Shown here: positions 22,850 to 30,741 of the stretch, in pieces | How positions within the stretch are numbered: position 1 is the stretch's first letter | Layout of the letters: every line of letters begins with the position of its first letter | Assembly (NCBI GenBank): GCA_964243295.1 | Contig: CAXTEJ010000033.1 | Span: 1 to 37,025 of the forward strand | DNA from: CAXTEJ01 sp964243295 | GTDB lineage: Bacteria; Actinomycetota; Actinomycetes; Actinomycetales; Angustibacteraceae | DNA length: 37,025 nt | Direction of reading: 5' to 3' | Made by a program: the position numbers and the translations under genes | Notes under the pieces: model-generated | What the model was told of the DNA's origin: nothing | The model's database searches: none | Seen by the model: only the letters and a program-made list of their open reading frames with translations

Positions 22850-23521
22850 GTGGCAAAGGTCGCCGTCCTCCACACCAGCTTCGTCTTCGTCACCGTGGAG
22901 CCCGTCATCACCGACCTCATCGGCGAGCTCATGCCCGAGGCCGAGATCCTGCACTTCGTCGACAGCGACGTCCTCGCGACGGTCGTGCGTGAGCAAGGCA
23001 TCTCGGCCAGCAGCGAGCAGCGCATGGTGCACCTTGCCCAGGCGGCCGAGGCGGCTGGTGCCGACGTCATCTTCTCGGCCTGCTCCTCCCTCGGCCCCAC
23101 CCTCGACGCCGCGCAGCGGGCGGTGCACGTGCCCGTCGTCAAGATCGACGAGGCGATGGCCGAGCAGGCCAGCGGCTACGACCGCATCGGCGTGCTCGCG
23201 ACCGTGCCGACGACCCTGGGGCCGACCAGCGACCTCATCACCGCCCACGCCGCCGCCCACGGGCGCACGCCGACGGTGCTGCAGCGGCTGTGCCCCGGTG
23301 CGTTCGACGTCCTCATGGGCGGCGACCGCGAGCGCCACGACGCCCTCGTGGCCGAGCAGGCCGCCGAGCTCGCCCGCGAGGTCGACGTCATCGTGCTCGC
23401 CCAGGCGTCCATGCAGCGCCTCGTCGGCAGGCTGCAGGACGAGACTGGCCTGCCGGTGCTGTCCAGCCCGCGGCTCGGCGTGAGCGACCTGGCCCGCACG
23501 CTGTCCGCGGCGTCCGCATGA
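22850..23521 (+). CDS. Asp/Glu racemase-fold enzyme, single conserved cysteine
   Basis: A 223-residue protein of the aspartate/glutamate/hydantoin racemase superfamily. GTG 22850 has GAGGAG 6 bases upstream. The first catalytic block is DVIFSACSSLGPTLD with C78, and GVLATVPTTLGPT (114-126) is the family's central block. The second block, where racemases have a cysteine (LGCTH or LACAG), reads LAQASM (183-188), so Gln/Ala/Ser replace the second acid/base cysteine. Only C148 remains elsewhere, outside the motif. A two-cysteine racemisation is therefore unlikely; decarboxylase, isomerase or lyase chemistry by one cysteine is possible. It opens an operon whose next gene, overlapping by four bases, is a DUF1537 acid-sugar kinase, so it probably acts on an acid-sugar intermediate. 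Confidence 0.85.
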   Translation: MAKVAVLHTSFVFVTVEPVITDLIGELMPEAEILHFVDSDVLATVVREQGISASSEQRMVHLAQAAEAAGADVIFSACSSLGPTLDAAQRAVHVPVVKIDEAMAEQASGYDRIGVLATVPTTLGPTSDLITAHAAAHGRTPTVLQRLCPGAFDVLMGGDRERHDALVAEQAAELAREVDVIVLAQASMQRLVGRLQDETGLPVLSSPRLGVSDLARTLSAASA

Positions 23522-24999
23522 GCACGACCACCGCCGCCGCGCCGGCCGCGGCCACCGGCCCGCAGACGCTGCAGCAGCTGCGCGACCGCCAGCCGCCGCC
23601 GCTGGTCGTGCCCGGGGCGCGCGCCGACGTCCGCCGCCGCAACGCCGCTGCCTCGCAGCACGTCGTGGTGCTGGACGACGACCCCACCGGCAGCCAGGTC
23701 GTCCACGACGTCCCCGTGCTCACCCGCTGGGACGACGACGACCTGAGGTGGGCGTTCGCCCACCCCGCGCGCACCTTCTTCGTGCTCACCAACAGCCGCA
23801 GCCGCAGCGCCGCCGACACCCGCGAGCTGCTGGTCGACCTCGACGAGCGCCTCGGCCGGATCGCCGGTGAGGTCGGCACCCGCGTGGCGCTGCTGAGCCG
23901 CTGCGACTCCACGCTGCGCGGGCACTTCCCGCTCGAGACCGACGTGCTGCAGCAGGTCGCCGCCGAGCGCGGACGTCCCTACGACGCCGTGCTGCTCGTG
24001 CCCGCCTACGTCGACGCCGGCCGGGTCACGGCCGACGACGTGCACTACGCCCGCACCGGCGACGTGCTCGTCCCGGTGGCCGACACCGACTACGCCACCG
24101 ACGACGCCTTCGGCTACACCAGCTCCAACCTCGCCGACTGGGTCGCCGAGAAGACCGCGCAGCGCATCCGGGCCGCCGACGTGACGAGCCTGGCGCTGAC
24201 CGACATCCGCGCCGGCGGTGTCGAACGGGTCACCGAGCTGCTGCTGGGGGTGCGAGACGGGGGGGTCGTCGTCGTCAACGCGCTCGACGACAGCGACCTC
24301 GAGGTCGTCGCCCTCGGCCTCGCGGCCGCCGAGGCGACCGGTTGGCGGGCCCTGTGCCGCGTCGGGCCGAGCTTCGTGCCGATCCGTGCCGGTCTCGAGC
24401 GGCGCGACCCGCTCAGCGACGACGAACTCGCGCGCGGACGTCGGCCCGGCAGCGGGCTCGTCGTCGTCGGGTCGCACGTCGACCTGACCACCCGGCAGGT
24501 GGCGCGGCTGCTCGAGCTGCCCGACCTGCAGGTCGTCGAGCTCGACGTGCCGGCGCTGGTCGACCCGGCCACCGGCGCCGGGGAGCTCGACCGCTGCACC
24601 GCCGCGCTGGCCGACGCGGGGGGCCGCACCGACGTCCTGCTCATGACCAGCCGCAAGCGCGTCGTGCTGCAGGACGGCGAGTCCAGCCTCGAGACCGCGC
24701 GCCTGGTGTCGTCGTCGCTGGTCGAGCTGACGCGTCGGCTGGTCGAGGCCCACCCGCCGGGCTGGGTCGTCGCGAAGGGCGGCATCACCTCGCACGACAT
24801 CGCCACGCAGGGTCTGCGCATCAGCCGCGCGACGGTGCTCGGCCAGCTCTTCCCCGGCATCGTCTCGGTCTGGCGCACCGAGGCCTCCTCCGACGGGCCC
24901 GACGTCACCGGGCTCGCCTACGTCGTCTTCGCCGGAAACGTCGGCGAGGAGACGACCCTGCGCGACGCGGTCAAAGCGTTGCGCGGCAGCAGGTCCTGA
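23518..24999 (+). CDS. Four-carbon acid sugar kinase family protein (DUF1537, OtnK/DtnK-like)
   Basis: A 493-residue kinase-family protein. The N-terminal domain holds VLDDDPTGSQ (D53-D55, T57-G58) and SRCDSTLRGHF (127-137), the acid-sugar binding and catalytic loops. The C-terminal nucleotide-binding domain has VVVGSHVD, AKGGITSHDIA and the late FAGNVGEE. The family, formerly DUF1537, phosphorylates D-threonate, D-erythronate or 3-oxo-tetronates with ATP (established for DtnK, DenK, OtnK). Length is at the long end, with about 45 extra N-terminal residues. ATG 23518 overlaps the preceding stop (ATGA). The usual partners OtnC, OtnI or PdxA2 are absent from the window, so the substrate cannot be assigned. 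Confidence 0.88.
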   Translation: MSTTTAAAPAAATGPQTLQQLRDRQPPPLVVPGARADVRRRNAAASQHVVVLDDDPTGSQVVHDVPVLTRWDDDDLRWAFAHPARTFFVLTNSRSRSAADTRELLVDLDERLGRIAGEVGTRVALLSRCDSTLRGHFPLETDVLQQVAAERGRPYDAVLLVPAYVDAGRVTADDVHYARTGDVLVPVADTDYATDDAFGYTSSNLADWVAEKTAQRIRAADVTSLALTDIRAGGVERVTELLLGVRDGGVVVVNALDDSDLEVVALGLAAAEATGWRALCRVGPSFVPIRAGLERRDPLSDDELARGRRPGSGLVVVGSHVDLTTRQVARLLELPDLQVVELDVPALVDPATGAGELDRCTAALADAGGRTDVLLMTSRKRVVLQDGESSLETARLVSSSLVELTRRLVEAHPPGWVVAKGGITSHDIATQGLRISRATVLGQLFPGIVSVWRTEASSDGPDVTGLAYVVFAGNVGEETTLRDAVKALRGSRS

Positions 25000-25048
25000 A
25001 CCCCATCCCACCCACCCGTCCAGCACCACCCACCAGTCAGGAGTCGTC

Positions 25049-26065
25049 ATGCGCAGCGTCGCCCTCGGCGGAACCCTTCTCGTCGCCCTCTCGCTCACCG
25101 TCGCGTCCTGCAGCTCGGGCGCATCCACCCCGGGCGCCGGTCCCGCCGCGGCCGCCGCCGACGCCGCCGCCGGCGGCGGCGGCAGCGCCTCGGTCAGCGC
25201 CGACACGTACGTGTTCCTGCCCAAGTCCCTCAACAACCCGTACTGGGTCGATGCCCGCAAGGGCATGGAGGCCGAGGCCAAGAAGCTCGGCGTCAAGGCA
25301 CAGTTCCTCGGACCCGACACCGACGACGCCGGCCAGCAGGTCGCCATCTTCGAGTCGATCCTCGCCAAGAAGCCGGCCGGGATCGCGGTGTCCCCCAACG
25401 ACCCCGGCAGCGTCACGAACATCGTGAAGATGGCGCACGACGCCGGCATCCCGGTCATCGCGTGGGACGGCCCCGTGCCCGACAGCGCGGTGCGGGGCTA
25501 CATCGGCACCAACAACGTGACGGCCGGCGAGAAGGAGGCCGAGGCGCTCATCACCGCCCTCGGCGGCAAGGGCAAGGTCGCGGTCGTCATCGGCTCCCTC
25601 AGCGCCCCCAACCTCAACCAGCGCATGCAGGGCCTGAAGAAGGGGCTGGAGAAGGCGCCGGGCATCCAGGTCGTCGCCACCGAGGAGTCCGGCGAGTCCA
25701 TCGCCGACGCGCAGGCCAAGGCCGAGACCATCCTGCAGGCCCACCCCGACCTCAACGCCTTCGCCGGCGTCAGCGGCGCCGACGTCCCCGGCGTGGTCGG
25801 TGCCCTGACCTCCGCGAACAAGTGCGGCTCCATCAAGGTCGTCGGGTTCGACGTCGTCCCCCAGGGCGTCGAGGGCATGAAGAAGGGCTGCGTGGACGCC
25901 CTGATCGCGCAGAAGCCCTTCGGCATGACCGCCCAGGCGCTGCAGATCCTGGTCGGCTTCAAGACCGGCAAGTCCGAGGTCAAGGACGGCTTCAACGTCG
26001 ACACCGGCGTCGAGGTCGTCACCCCCGACACGCTCGAGACGTTCCAGAGCAGCGCTCCGCACTGA
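25049..26065 (+). CDS. Ribose-type ABC transporter substrate-binding lipoprotein
   Basis: A 338-residue PBP type 1 lipoprotein. The signal peptide ends in lipobox VASC (C21), followed by an Ala/Gly-rich linker. The mature domain starts TYVFLPKSLNNPYWVDARKG and has GIAVSPNDPGSVTNIVKMAHDAG, PVIAWDGP, GYIGTNN and KVVGFDVVPQGVEGMKKG. These are marks of the RbsB/AI-2-like binding proteins of CUT2 importers. AGGAG precedes ATG 25049. It follows the kinase gene by 49 bases and is first of the transporter genes, so the imported solute is probably the substrate of the kinase branch, perhaps a tetronate or other sugar acid. Confidence 0.9.
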   Translation: MRSVALGGTLLVALSLTVASCSSGASTPGAGPAAAAADAAAGGGGSASVSADTYVFLPKSLNNPYWVDARKGMEAEAKKLGVKAQFLGPDTDDAGQQVAIFESILAKKPAGIAVSPNDPGSVTNIVKMAHDAGIPVIAWDGPVPDSAVRGYIGTNNVTAGEKEAEALITALGGKGKVAVVIGSLSAPNLNQRMQGLKKGLEKAPGIQVVATEESGESIADAQAKAETILQAHPDLNAFAGVSGADVPGVVGALTSANKCGSIKVVGFDVVPQGVEGMKKGCVDALIAQKPFGMTAQALQILVGFKTGKSEVKDGFNVDTGVEVVTPDTLETFQSSAPH

Positions 26066-26102
26066 CCCACCAGCACGACCCGATCGACTGCACGACCGGG
26101 CT

Positions 26103-26133
26103 GGCGACGGCGTCCATTGCGGACGTCGTCGCC
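26103..26133 (+). promoter_or_regulatory. Intercistronic hairpin between binding protein and ATPase genes
   Basis: Stem 26103-26115 with 26121-26133: 13 bp including one G-U pair, with a 5-base loop, 37 bases after the binding-protein stop. It parallels the hairpin after the other binding-protein gene at 17705-17739 and may stabilise the upstream message. Confidence 0.6.
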
Positions 26134-26172
26134 GACCGGCCGCCGTCCACCAGCGAGGAGGCAGGTGCCGCG

Positions 26173-27744
26173 ATGACGCAGCAGACGGCCCAGCAGCATG
26201 AACCCACCGCGGGCGGGACCCCGCTCATCGCGATGCAGGGCATCGTCAAGAGCTACCCCGGTGTCCTGGCCCTGCGCGGGGTCGACCTCACGGTCGGCGT
26301 CGGACAGGTCATGGGCCTGGTGGGGGAGAACGGCGCCGGCAAGAGCACCCTGCTCAAGGTGCTGGCCGGAGCCGCGGCCTCGGACGCCGGCACCGTCCGC
26401 ATCGCGGGTGAGACGGTCACCTTGCACACCCCGCGGGAGTCCCAGCAGGCCGGCATCGCGGTGATCTACCAGGAGCTCATGCTCGCGGAGCACCTGAGCA
26501 TCGCCGAGAACGTCTTCGCCGGCCGCGAGCCCACCACCCGCCTCGGGTCGGTCGACTTCACGGCGATGCGGAAGGCCACCGCCCGCCTGCTGGCCGAGCT
26601 GGGCGTCAGGGCGTCTCCCACCGACGAGGTCGGGCGGCTCAACGTGGCTCGGCGGCAGATGGTCGAGATCGCCAAGGCGCTGTCGATGGACGCTCGCTTG
26701 ATCGTCATGGACGAGCCCACGTCGTCGCTGACCGAGGACGAGGTCGAGACCCTGCTCGACCTGGTGCGGGCGCTGCGGGCGCGTGGCGTCAGCGTCGTCT
26801 ACGTCTCGCACCGCATGCGCGAGGTCTTCGCCGTCTGCGACGCCATCACGATCATGCGCGACGGCGCGCTCGTCGACGTGGTGCAGACCGACGAGGTGAC
26901 GCCCGACCAGGTGGTCAAGCTCATGGTCGGCCGTGACCTGGTCGACATGTACGGGCAGCGGCCCGCGCCTCGTCCGGCATCCACGCCGGTGCTCGAGGTG
27001 CGCGGCCTGCACGCGGGGCCGCGGGTGCAGGACATCGGCTTCACCGTCTCCGCCGGCGAGATCGTCGGCATGGCGGGCCTGGTGGGCGCCGGTCGCACCG
27101 AGACCGCCCTGGCGGTGTTCGGCGAGAACAAGCCGACGGCGGGCACGGTGCTGGTGGAGGGCACGCAGGTCGCGCTGCGCGGCGCCCGCGAGGGCATCGC
27201 CGCCGGCATCGCGTACGTGCCCGAGGACCGCAAGGCGCAGGGCCTGTTCCTGAACCTGCCGATCCGCACCAACATCTCCTCCGCGGTGCTGGACGAGGTG
27301 TCGAGCGGCGGCGTCGTCTCGACCCGCAAGGACCGTGACCTCGCCACCCGGCTCGCGGCCGACCTGCGCGTGAAGGCGTCGTCGGTGGAGACCAGCGTCG
27401 GCACGCTCAGCGGCGGCAACCAGCAGAAGGTCGTGCTGGCGCGGTGGCTGGCGCGGCGCCCGAAGGTGCTGATCCTCGACGAGCCGACCCGCGGGGTCGA
27501 CGTCGGGGCGAAGGCCGAGATCTACCGCCTCGTCCGCGAGATCGCCGCCGAGGGCGTCGCCGTCCTCGTGATCTCGAGCGAGCTGCCGGAGGTGCTCGGC
27601 CTCAGCGACCGGGTGCTCGTCATGCGCGAGGGCCACCTGGTCGGCGTGCTCGACGGCAGTGAGGCGGACGAGCAGCAGGTGATGGCCCTGGCCACGGGTG
27701 TCGAGCAGGGCCACAGCCACCTGACCAGCGAGACCACCCCATGA
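26173..27744 (+). CDS. Ribose-type ABC transporter ATP-binding protein, two ATPase domains
   Basis: A 523-residue tandem ATPase of the RbsA/XylG class. Domain 1 has Walker A GENGAGKST, an unusual signature region LNVARRQMVEIAKAL instead of LSGGQ, and Walker B LIVMDEPTSSL. Domain 2 has a degenerate Walker A (GLVGAGRTE, lysine replaced by Arg), a full signature LSGGNQQK and Walker B VLILDEPTRGVDVG. This asymmetric pair is normal for CUT2 importers, where only one composite site is fully active. ATG 26173 follows GAGGAGG by 11 bases. The stop overlaps the permease start (ATGA). It is clearly different from the single-domain ATPase of the other sugar operon. Confidence 0.93.
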   Translation: MTQQTAQQHEPTAGGTPLIAMQGIVKSYPGVLALRGVDLTVGVGQVMGLVGENGAGKSTLLKVLAGAAASDAGTVRIAGETVTLHTPRESQQAGIAVIYQELMLAEHLSIAENVFAGREPTTRLGSVDFTAMRKATARLLAELGVRASPTDEVGRLNVARRQMVEIAKALSMDARLIVMDEPTSSLTEDEVETLLDLVRALRARGVSVVYVSHRMREVFAVCDAITIMRDGALVDVVQTDEVTPDQVVKLMVGRDLVDMYGQRPAPRPASTPVLEVRGLHAGPRVQDIGFTVSAGEIVGMAGLVGAGRTETALAVFGENKPTAGTVLVEGTQVALRGAREGIAAGIAYVPEDRKAQGLFLNLPIRTNISSAVLDEVSSGGVVSTRKDRDLATRLAADLRVKASSVETSVGTLSGGNQQKVVLARWLARRPKVLILDEPTRGVDVGAKAEIYRLVREIAAEGVAVLVISSELPEVLGLSDRVLVMREGHLVGVLDGSEADEQQVMALATGVEQGHSHLTSETTP

Positions 27745-28850
27745 CCAGCACGAGCAGCGCGAGCAGCGCGAGCACCCCGATCAGCTCGAACAGCGAGGAG
27801 ACGACGATGTCGCACGCAACCGCGGCCGGCCCGGCCGCGCGCACGACCATGGACGGCGGGCCCGGCGGCGGCTCCGACGGGAGGTCAGGGGGCCTGGCGG
27901 GCGGGCTGCGCCGGCTGCTGGCCGCCCGCGAGGCGGGCCTGGCCGGGGTGCTGGTGCTGCTGATCGTGTTCCTCGCGATCAAGTCGCCCTACTTCCTCAC
28001 CACGGGCAACCTCATCGTGGTCGGGCGGCAGGCGTCCCTGTCGCTGATCATCGCGGTGGGCATGACCTTCGTGATCCTCGCCGGCGGCATCGACCTGTCG
28101 GTGGGGTCGACGGTGGCGCTGGTGAGCATCCTGACCGGTGAGTTCATGGTGAACCTGGGCCTGCCCCCGGTGCTCGCCGCGGTGCTCGCGCTGCTCTGCG
28201 GCGCCCTGGTGGGGCTGGTGAACGGCGCCATCGTGGCCGCCACCTCGATCCCACCCTTCGTGGTGACGCTCGGCATGCTCGCGGTGGCCCGGGGGCTCGC
28301 CCTCGGCATCACGCAGGGCTCGACGATCAGCGGCCTGCCGGCGTCCTTCCTGGTCCTGGGTCAGGGGTCGCTCGCCGGCATCCCGGTCCCGGTGTGGATC
28401 GCCGCCGCGGTCGCCGTCGTGGCCCACCTGGTGCTCGCGCGCACGCGTTTCGGCCGGAACGTCTACTTCATCGGCAGCAACGAGCAGGCCGCGGTGCTGT
28501 CGGGCATCCGGGTGGCGCGCACCAAGGTCGCCATCTTCGTCATCGCCGCGGGGCTCGCCGGCCTCGAGGCGGTCATCGAGACCGCCCGGCTGAGCGTCGG
28601 ACAGCCCTCGGCCGGCAACGGCTACGAGCTCGTCGCCATCGGCGCGGTCGTCATCGGCGGCGCGAGCCTGTTCGGCGGTGAGGGCAGCATCCTCGGCACG
28701 GTGCTCGGCACGCTGCTGCTGGCGCTGATCCAGAACGGGCTCATCCTGCTCGGCATCTCCGCCTACTGGCAGCAGGTGTTCAGCGGCGTCATCATCGTCG
28801 CGGCCGTCGCGCTCAACATGTGGCGTCAGCGTCGCAGCCGAGGTCGGTGA
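27741..28850 (+). CDS. Ribose-type ABC transporter permease
   Basis: A 369-residue CUT2 permease with about nine hydrophobic segments. Family marks are FVILAGGIDLSVGSTVAL, SIPPFVVTLGMLAVARG, YFIGSNEQAAVLSGIRV and AVVIGGASLFGGEGSILGT. ATG 27741 overlaps the ATPase stop. An in-frame ATG at 27807 has a much better ribosome-binding site (GAGGAG, 6-base spacing), and the intervening 22 residues are Ser/Thr-rich low complexity, so the shorter form (347 residues) may be the main product. It completes the importer of the acid-sugar locus. Confidence 0.9.
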   Translation: MTSTSSASSASTPISSNSEETTMSHATAAGPAARTTMDGGPGGGSDGRSGGLAGGLRRLLAAREAGLAGVLVLLIVFLAIKSPYFLTTGNLIVVGRQASLSLIIAVGMTFVILAGGIDLSVGSTVALVSILTGEFMVNLGLPPVLAAVLALLCGALVGLVNGAIVAATSIPPFVVTLGMLAVARGLALGITQGSTISGLPASFLVLGQGSLAGIPVPVWIAAAVAVVAHLVLARTRFGRNVYFIGSNEQAAVLSGIRVARTKVAIFVIAAGLAGLEAVIETARLSVGQPSAGNGYELVAIGAVVIGGASLFGGEGSILGTVLGTLLLALIQNGLILLGISAYWQQVFSGVIIVAAVALNMWRQRRSRGR

Positions 28851-28886
28851 GCCCCCGGTGACGGCAGCGGACTCCCCCGGTGTCGG

Positions 28887-28907
28887 GTCATCAGACGTCC
28901 TCTACGC
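28887..28907 (+). promoter_or_regulatory. GntR gene promoter with putative autoregulatory operator
   Basis: gtcatcagacgtc (28887-28899) is identical to the element at the operon promoter (22811-22823). It lies directly before TACGCT (28902-28907), a plausible -10 box 44 bases before ATG 28952. Confidence 0.5.
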
Positions 28908-28951
28908 TGAGGCGGACCCACAGCGGGACCGACGCGGCGACAGGGGGCACG

Positions 28952-29725
28952 ATGACGGGCCGCCGGTCACTCGCGGAAGGCCTGGCGGACGAGATCGTCA
29001 ACGACGTCCTCGCCGGCCGCTACACCGCCGGCACGCCGCTGCCGAGCGAGACCGAGCTCGCCGAGCAGTCCGGCGTGAGCCGGCTGACGGTGCGCGAGGC
29101 CATCAAGGCGCTGGCGGCCAAGCGGGTCGTCCGTGTCGAGCAGGGTCGCGGCACGTTCGTCAACCCGATGGCCGAGTGGTCGGTGCTCGACCCGGTGCTG
29201 CTGATCGCCCGCTCGTCGCACGGCGAGGACCGGCTCGCGCTGCCGCGCAAGCTGATCGAGGCCCGACGGGTCGTGGAGGTGGCGGTGGCCGAGCTGGCCT
29301 CCGAGCGCCGCAGCGCCCAGGACCTCGCCGACCTCGAGCAGTCGATCGCGCAGATGCGCGCGGCGGCGGCGGCCGACGACGTGAAGGCGTTCGTGGCGGC
29401 CGACATCGCCTTCCACCAGCAGGTGCTCGACGCGGCTGGCAACAGCTTCATCACCTCGCTGTTCGAACCGCTCTCGCGCATCCTGCAGCTCACGCGGCTG
29501 CAGACCTCGGCTCACGCGCCGGTGCGCACCAACGCCATCGAGCACCACCAGCGCATCCTGGACGCCGTCCGGCGCGGCAGCCCGAGCAAGGCGGGCAAGG
29601 CCATGCGGGACCACATGGTCCAGACCGAGCACGACATGGACACCTACGTGCTCGAGCCGGGTGCGGCGTTCCTCGGGCTCCGCGCGGGTGACCTCGACGT
29701 CCCTGCCCGCACGTCCCAGCGCTGA
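28952..29725 (+). CDS. GntR-family regulator, FadR/FCD type
   Basis: A 257-residue regulator. The winged helix-turn-helix is LADEIVNDVLAGRY...LPSETELAEQSGVSRLTVREAIKAL (residues 11-54, given in part) with GRGTFV at the wing. The C-terminal FCD domain is all-helical, with DIAFHQQVLDAAGN and EHHQRILDAVRRG supplying the Asp/His residues that bind a metal and an organic acid effector in this family. FCD regulators usually respond to carboxylates, matching an acid-sugar locus. The 13-base element shared by its own promoter and the operon promoter suggests repression of both. The ATG at 28952 starts right before family homology. Confidence 0.92.
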   Translation: MTGRRSLAEGLADEIVNDVLAGRYTAGTPLPSETELAEQSGVSRLTVREAIKALAAKRVVRVEQGRGTFVNPMAEWSVLDPVLLIARSSHGEDRLALPRKLIEARRVVEVAVAELASERRSAQDLADLEQSIAQMRAAAAADDVKAFVAADIAFHQQVLDAAGNSFITSLFEPLSRILQLTRLQTSAHAPVRTNAIEHHQRILDAVRRGSPSKAGKAMRDHMVQTEHDMDTYVLEPGAAFLGLRAGDLDVPARTSQR

Positions 29726-29773
29726 GCGCCCGCGCCAACCCACGACCCACCCCCACGACCGAAGGACACCACC

Positions 29774-30661
29774 ATGAAGATCGTCGTCACCGGAGCCCAC
29801 GGCAAGGTCGGTCGCGCCGCGACCCAGGCCCTGCTCGACGCGGGCCACGACGTGCTCGCCACCGACCTCAGCCGCCCCGGCTTCGAGCGCAAGCCCGCCG
29901 GCAGCGCCGACTACCGCATGGCCGACCTCACCGACGCGGGTGACGCGTTCGCCGTCATCCGCGGGGCCGACGTCGTCGTGCACACCGCCGCGATCCCCGA
30001 GCCGACCGGCAACACCCCGCACATGGTGTTCCAGACCAACATCATGGCGACGTTCAACGTCGCGGAGGCCGCGGTGCGCTTCGGCGTGAAGCGGATCGTC
30101 AACATCTCCAGCGAGACCGTGCCGGGGTTCTTCTTCCCCGAGCGGCCGTTCCTGCCGTCGTACGCGCCGGTGGACGAGAAGCACCCCGCGCACCCGCAGG
30201 ACCCGTACGCCCTGACCAAGCTGTTCGGCGAGCAGCTCATGGATGCCGCGGTGCAGCGCTCGGACATCACGGCGATCTCGCTGCGCCCCAGCTGGGTGCA
30301 GTACGAAGGCAACTACGAGCAGAACCTCGGGCCGCAGATCCGTGACGCGTCGGTGCTGAGCCCCAACCTGTGGAGCTACATCGACGCCTACGACCTCGCC
30401 GACGCCATCGTGCTGGCCGCTGAGAGCGACCTGCCGGGCCACGAGGTGTTCTACATCGCCTCGCCCGACAACGTGGGCGGCCACGACTTCGCCGCGGTGC
30501 TGAAGGAGCACTACGGCGACCAGATCGAGCTGCGTCCGCTCGAGCGCGTCGACTCCTCAGGCATCACCTCTCGCAAGGCGATGGACGTGCTCGGCTGGTC
30601 GCCCAAGCGCTCGTGGCGCGACTACCTCGACACCGACGGCAACGCCCTGCCGGCGAGCTGA
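29774..30661 (+). CDS. NAD(P)-dependent SDR (extended, epimerase/dehydratase family), DenD- or uronate-dehydrogenase-like
   Basis: A 295-residue extended SDR. The Rossmann motif VTGAHGKVG is at residues 5-13. The active site has ISSETV and the YxxxK pair in DPYALTKLFGEQ. VVHTAAIPEP and SLRPSWVQYEGNYE follow. Its size and order resemble sugar-acid-oxidising relatives such as D-erythronate dehydrogenase (DenD) and uronate dehydrogenase; DenD feeds 3-oxo-acid to the OtnK kinase in described tetronate routes. GAAGGA precedes ATG 29774, and a terminator follows. Placement after the GntR gene in the acid-sugar locus supports a dehydrogenase in the same pathway. A nucleotide-sugar epimerase role is less likely here. 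Confidence 0.85.
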   Translation: MKIVVTGAHGKVGRAATQALLDAGHDVLATDLSRPGFERKPAGSADYRMADLTDAGDAFAVIRGADVVVHTAAIPEPTGNTPHMVFQTNIMATFNVAEAAVRFGVKRIVNISSETVPGFFFPERPFLPSYAPVDEKHPAHPQDPYALTKLFGEQLMDAAVQRSDITAISLRPSWVQYEGNYEQNLGPQIRDASVLSPNLWSYIDAYDLADAIVLAAESDLPGHEVFYIASPDNVGGHDFAAVLKEHYGDQIELRPLERVDSSGITSRKAMDVLGWSPKRSWRDYLDTDGNALPAS

Positions 30662-30668
30662 CCAGACT

Positions 30669-30707
30669 CCGGACCCGGGCGGTGTCCCCCCGCTCGCCCG
30701 GGTCCGG
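30669..30707. terminator. Bidirectional hairpin terminator between convergent genes
   Basis: Perfect 13-bp stem (30669-30681 with 30695-30707) and 13-base loop, 8 bases after the SDR stop and 35 bases from the end of the convergent dehydrogenase gene. It is followed by TTCTC on the plus strand. Confidence 0.8.
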
Positions 30708-30741
30708 TTCTCGAGTGCCAGACCCGTTGCAGGACAGACGT

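Noticed and set aside
23176..25458. Minus-strand open frame of 760 codons opposite the racemase and kinase genes
   Set aside because: Composition is that of an antisense shadow in very G+C-rich DNA. The plus-strand genes carry clear catalytic motifs and overlapping start/stop signals.
25498..27720. Minus-strand open frame of 740 codons opposite the ABC genes
   Set aside because: Antisense to genes with unmistakable Walker and signature motifs; His/Arg/Asp-rich shadow translation.
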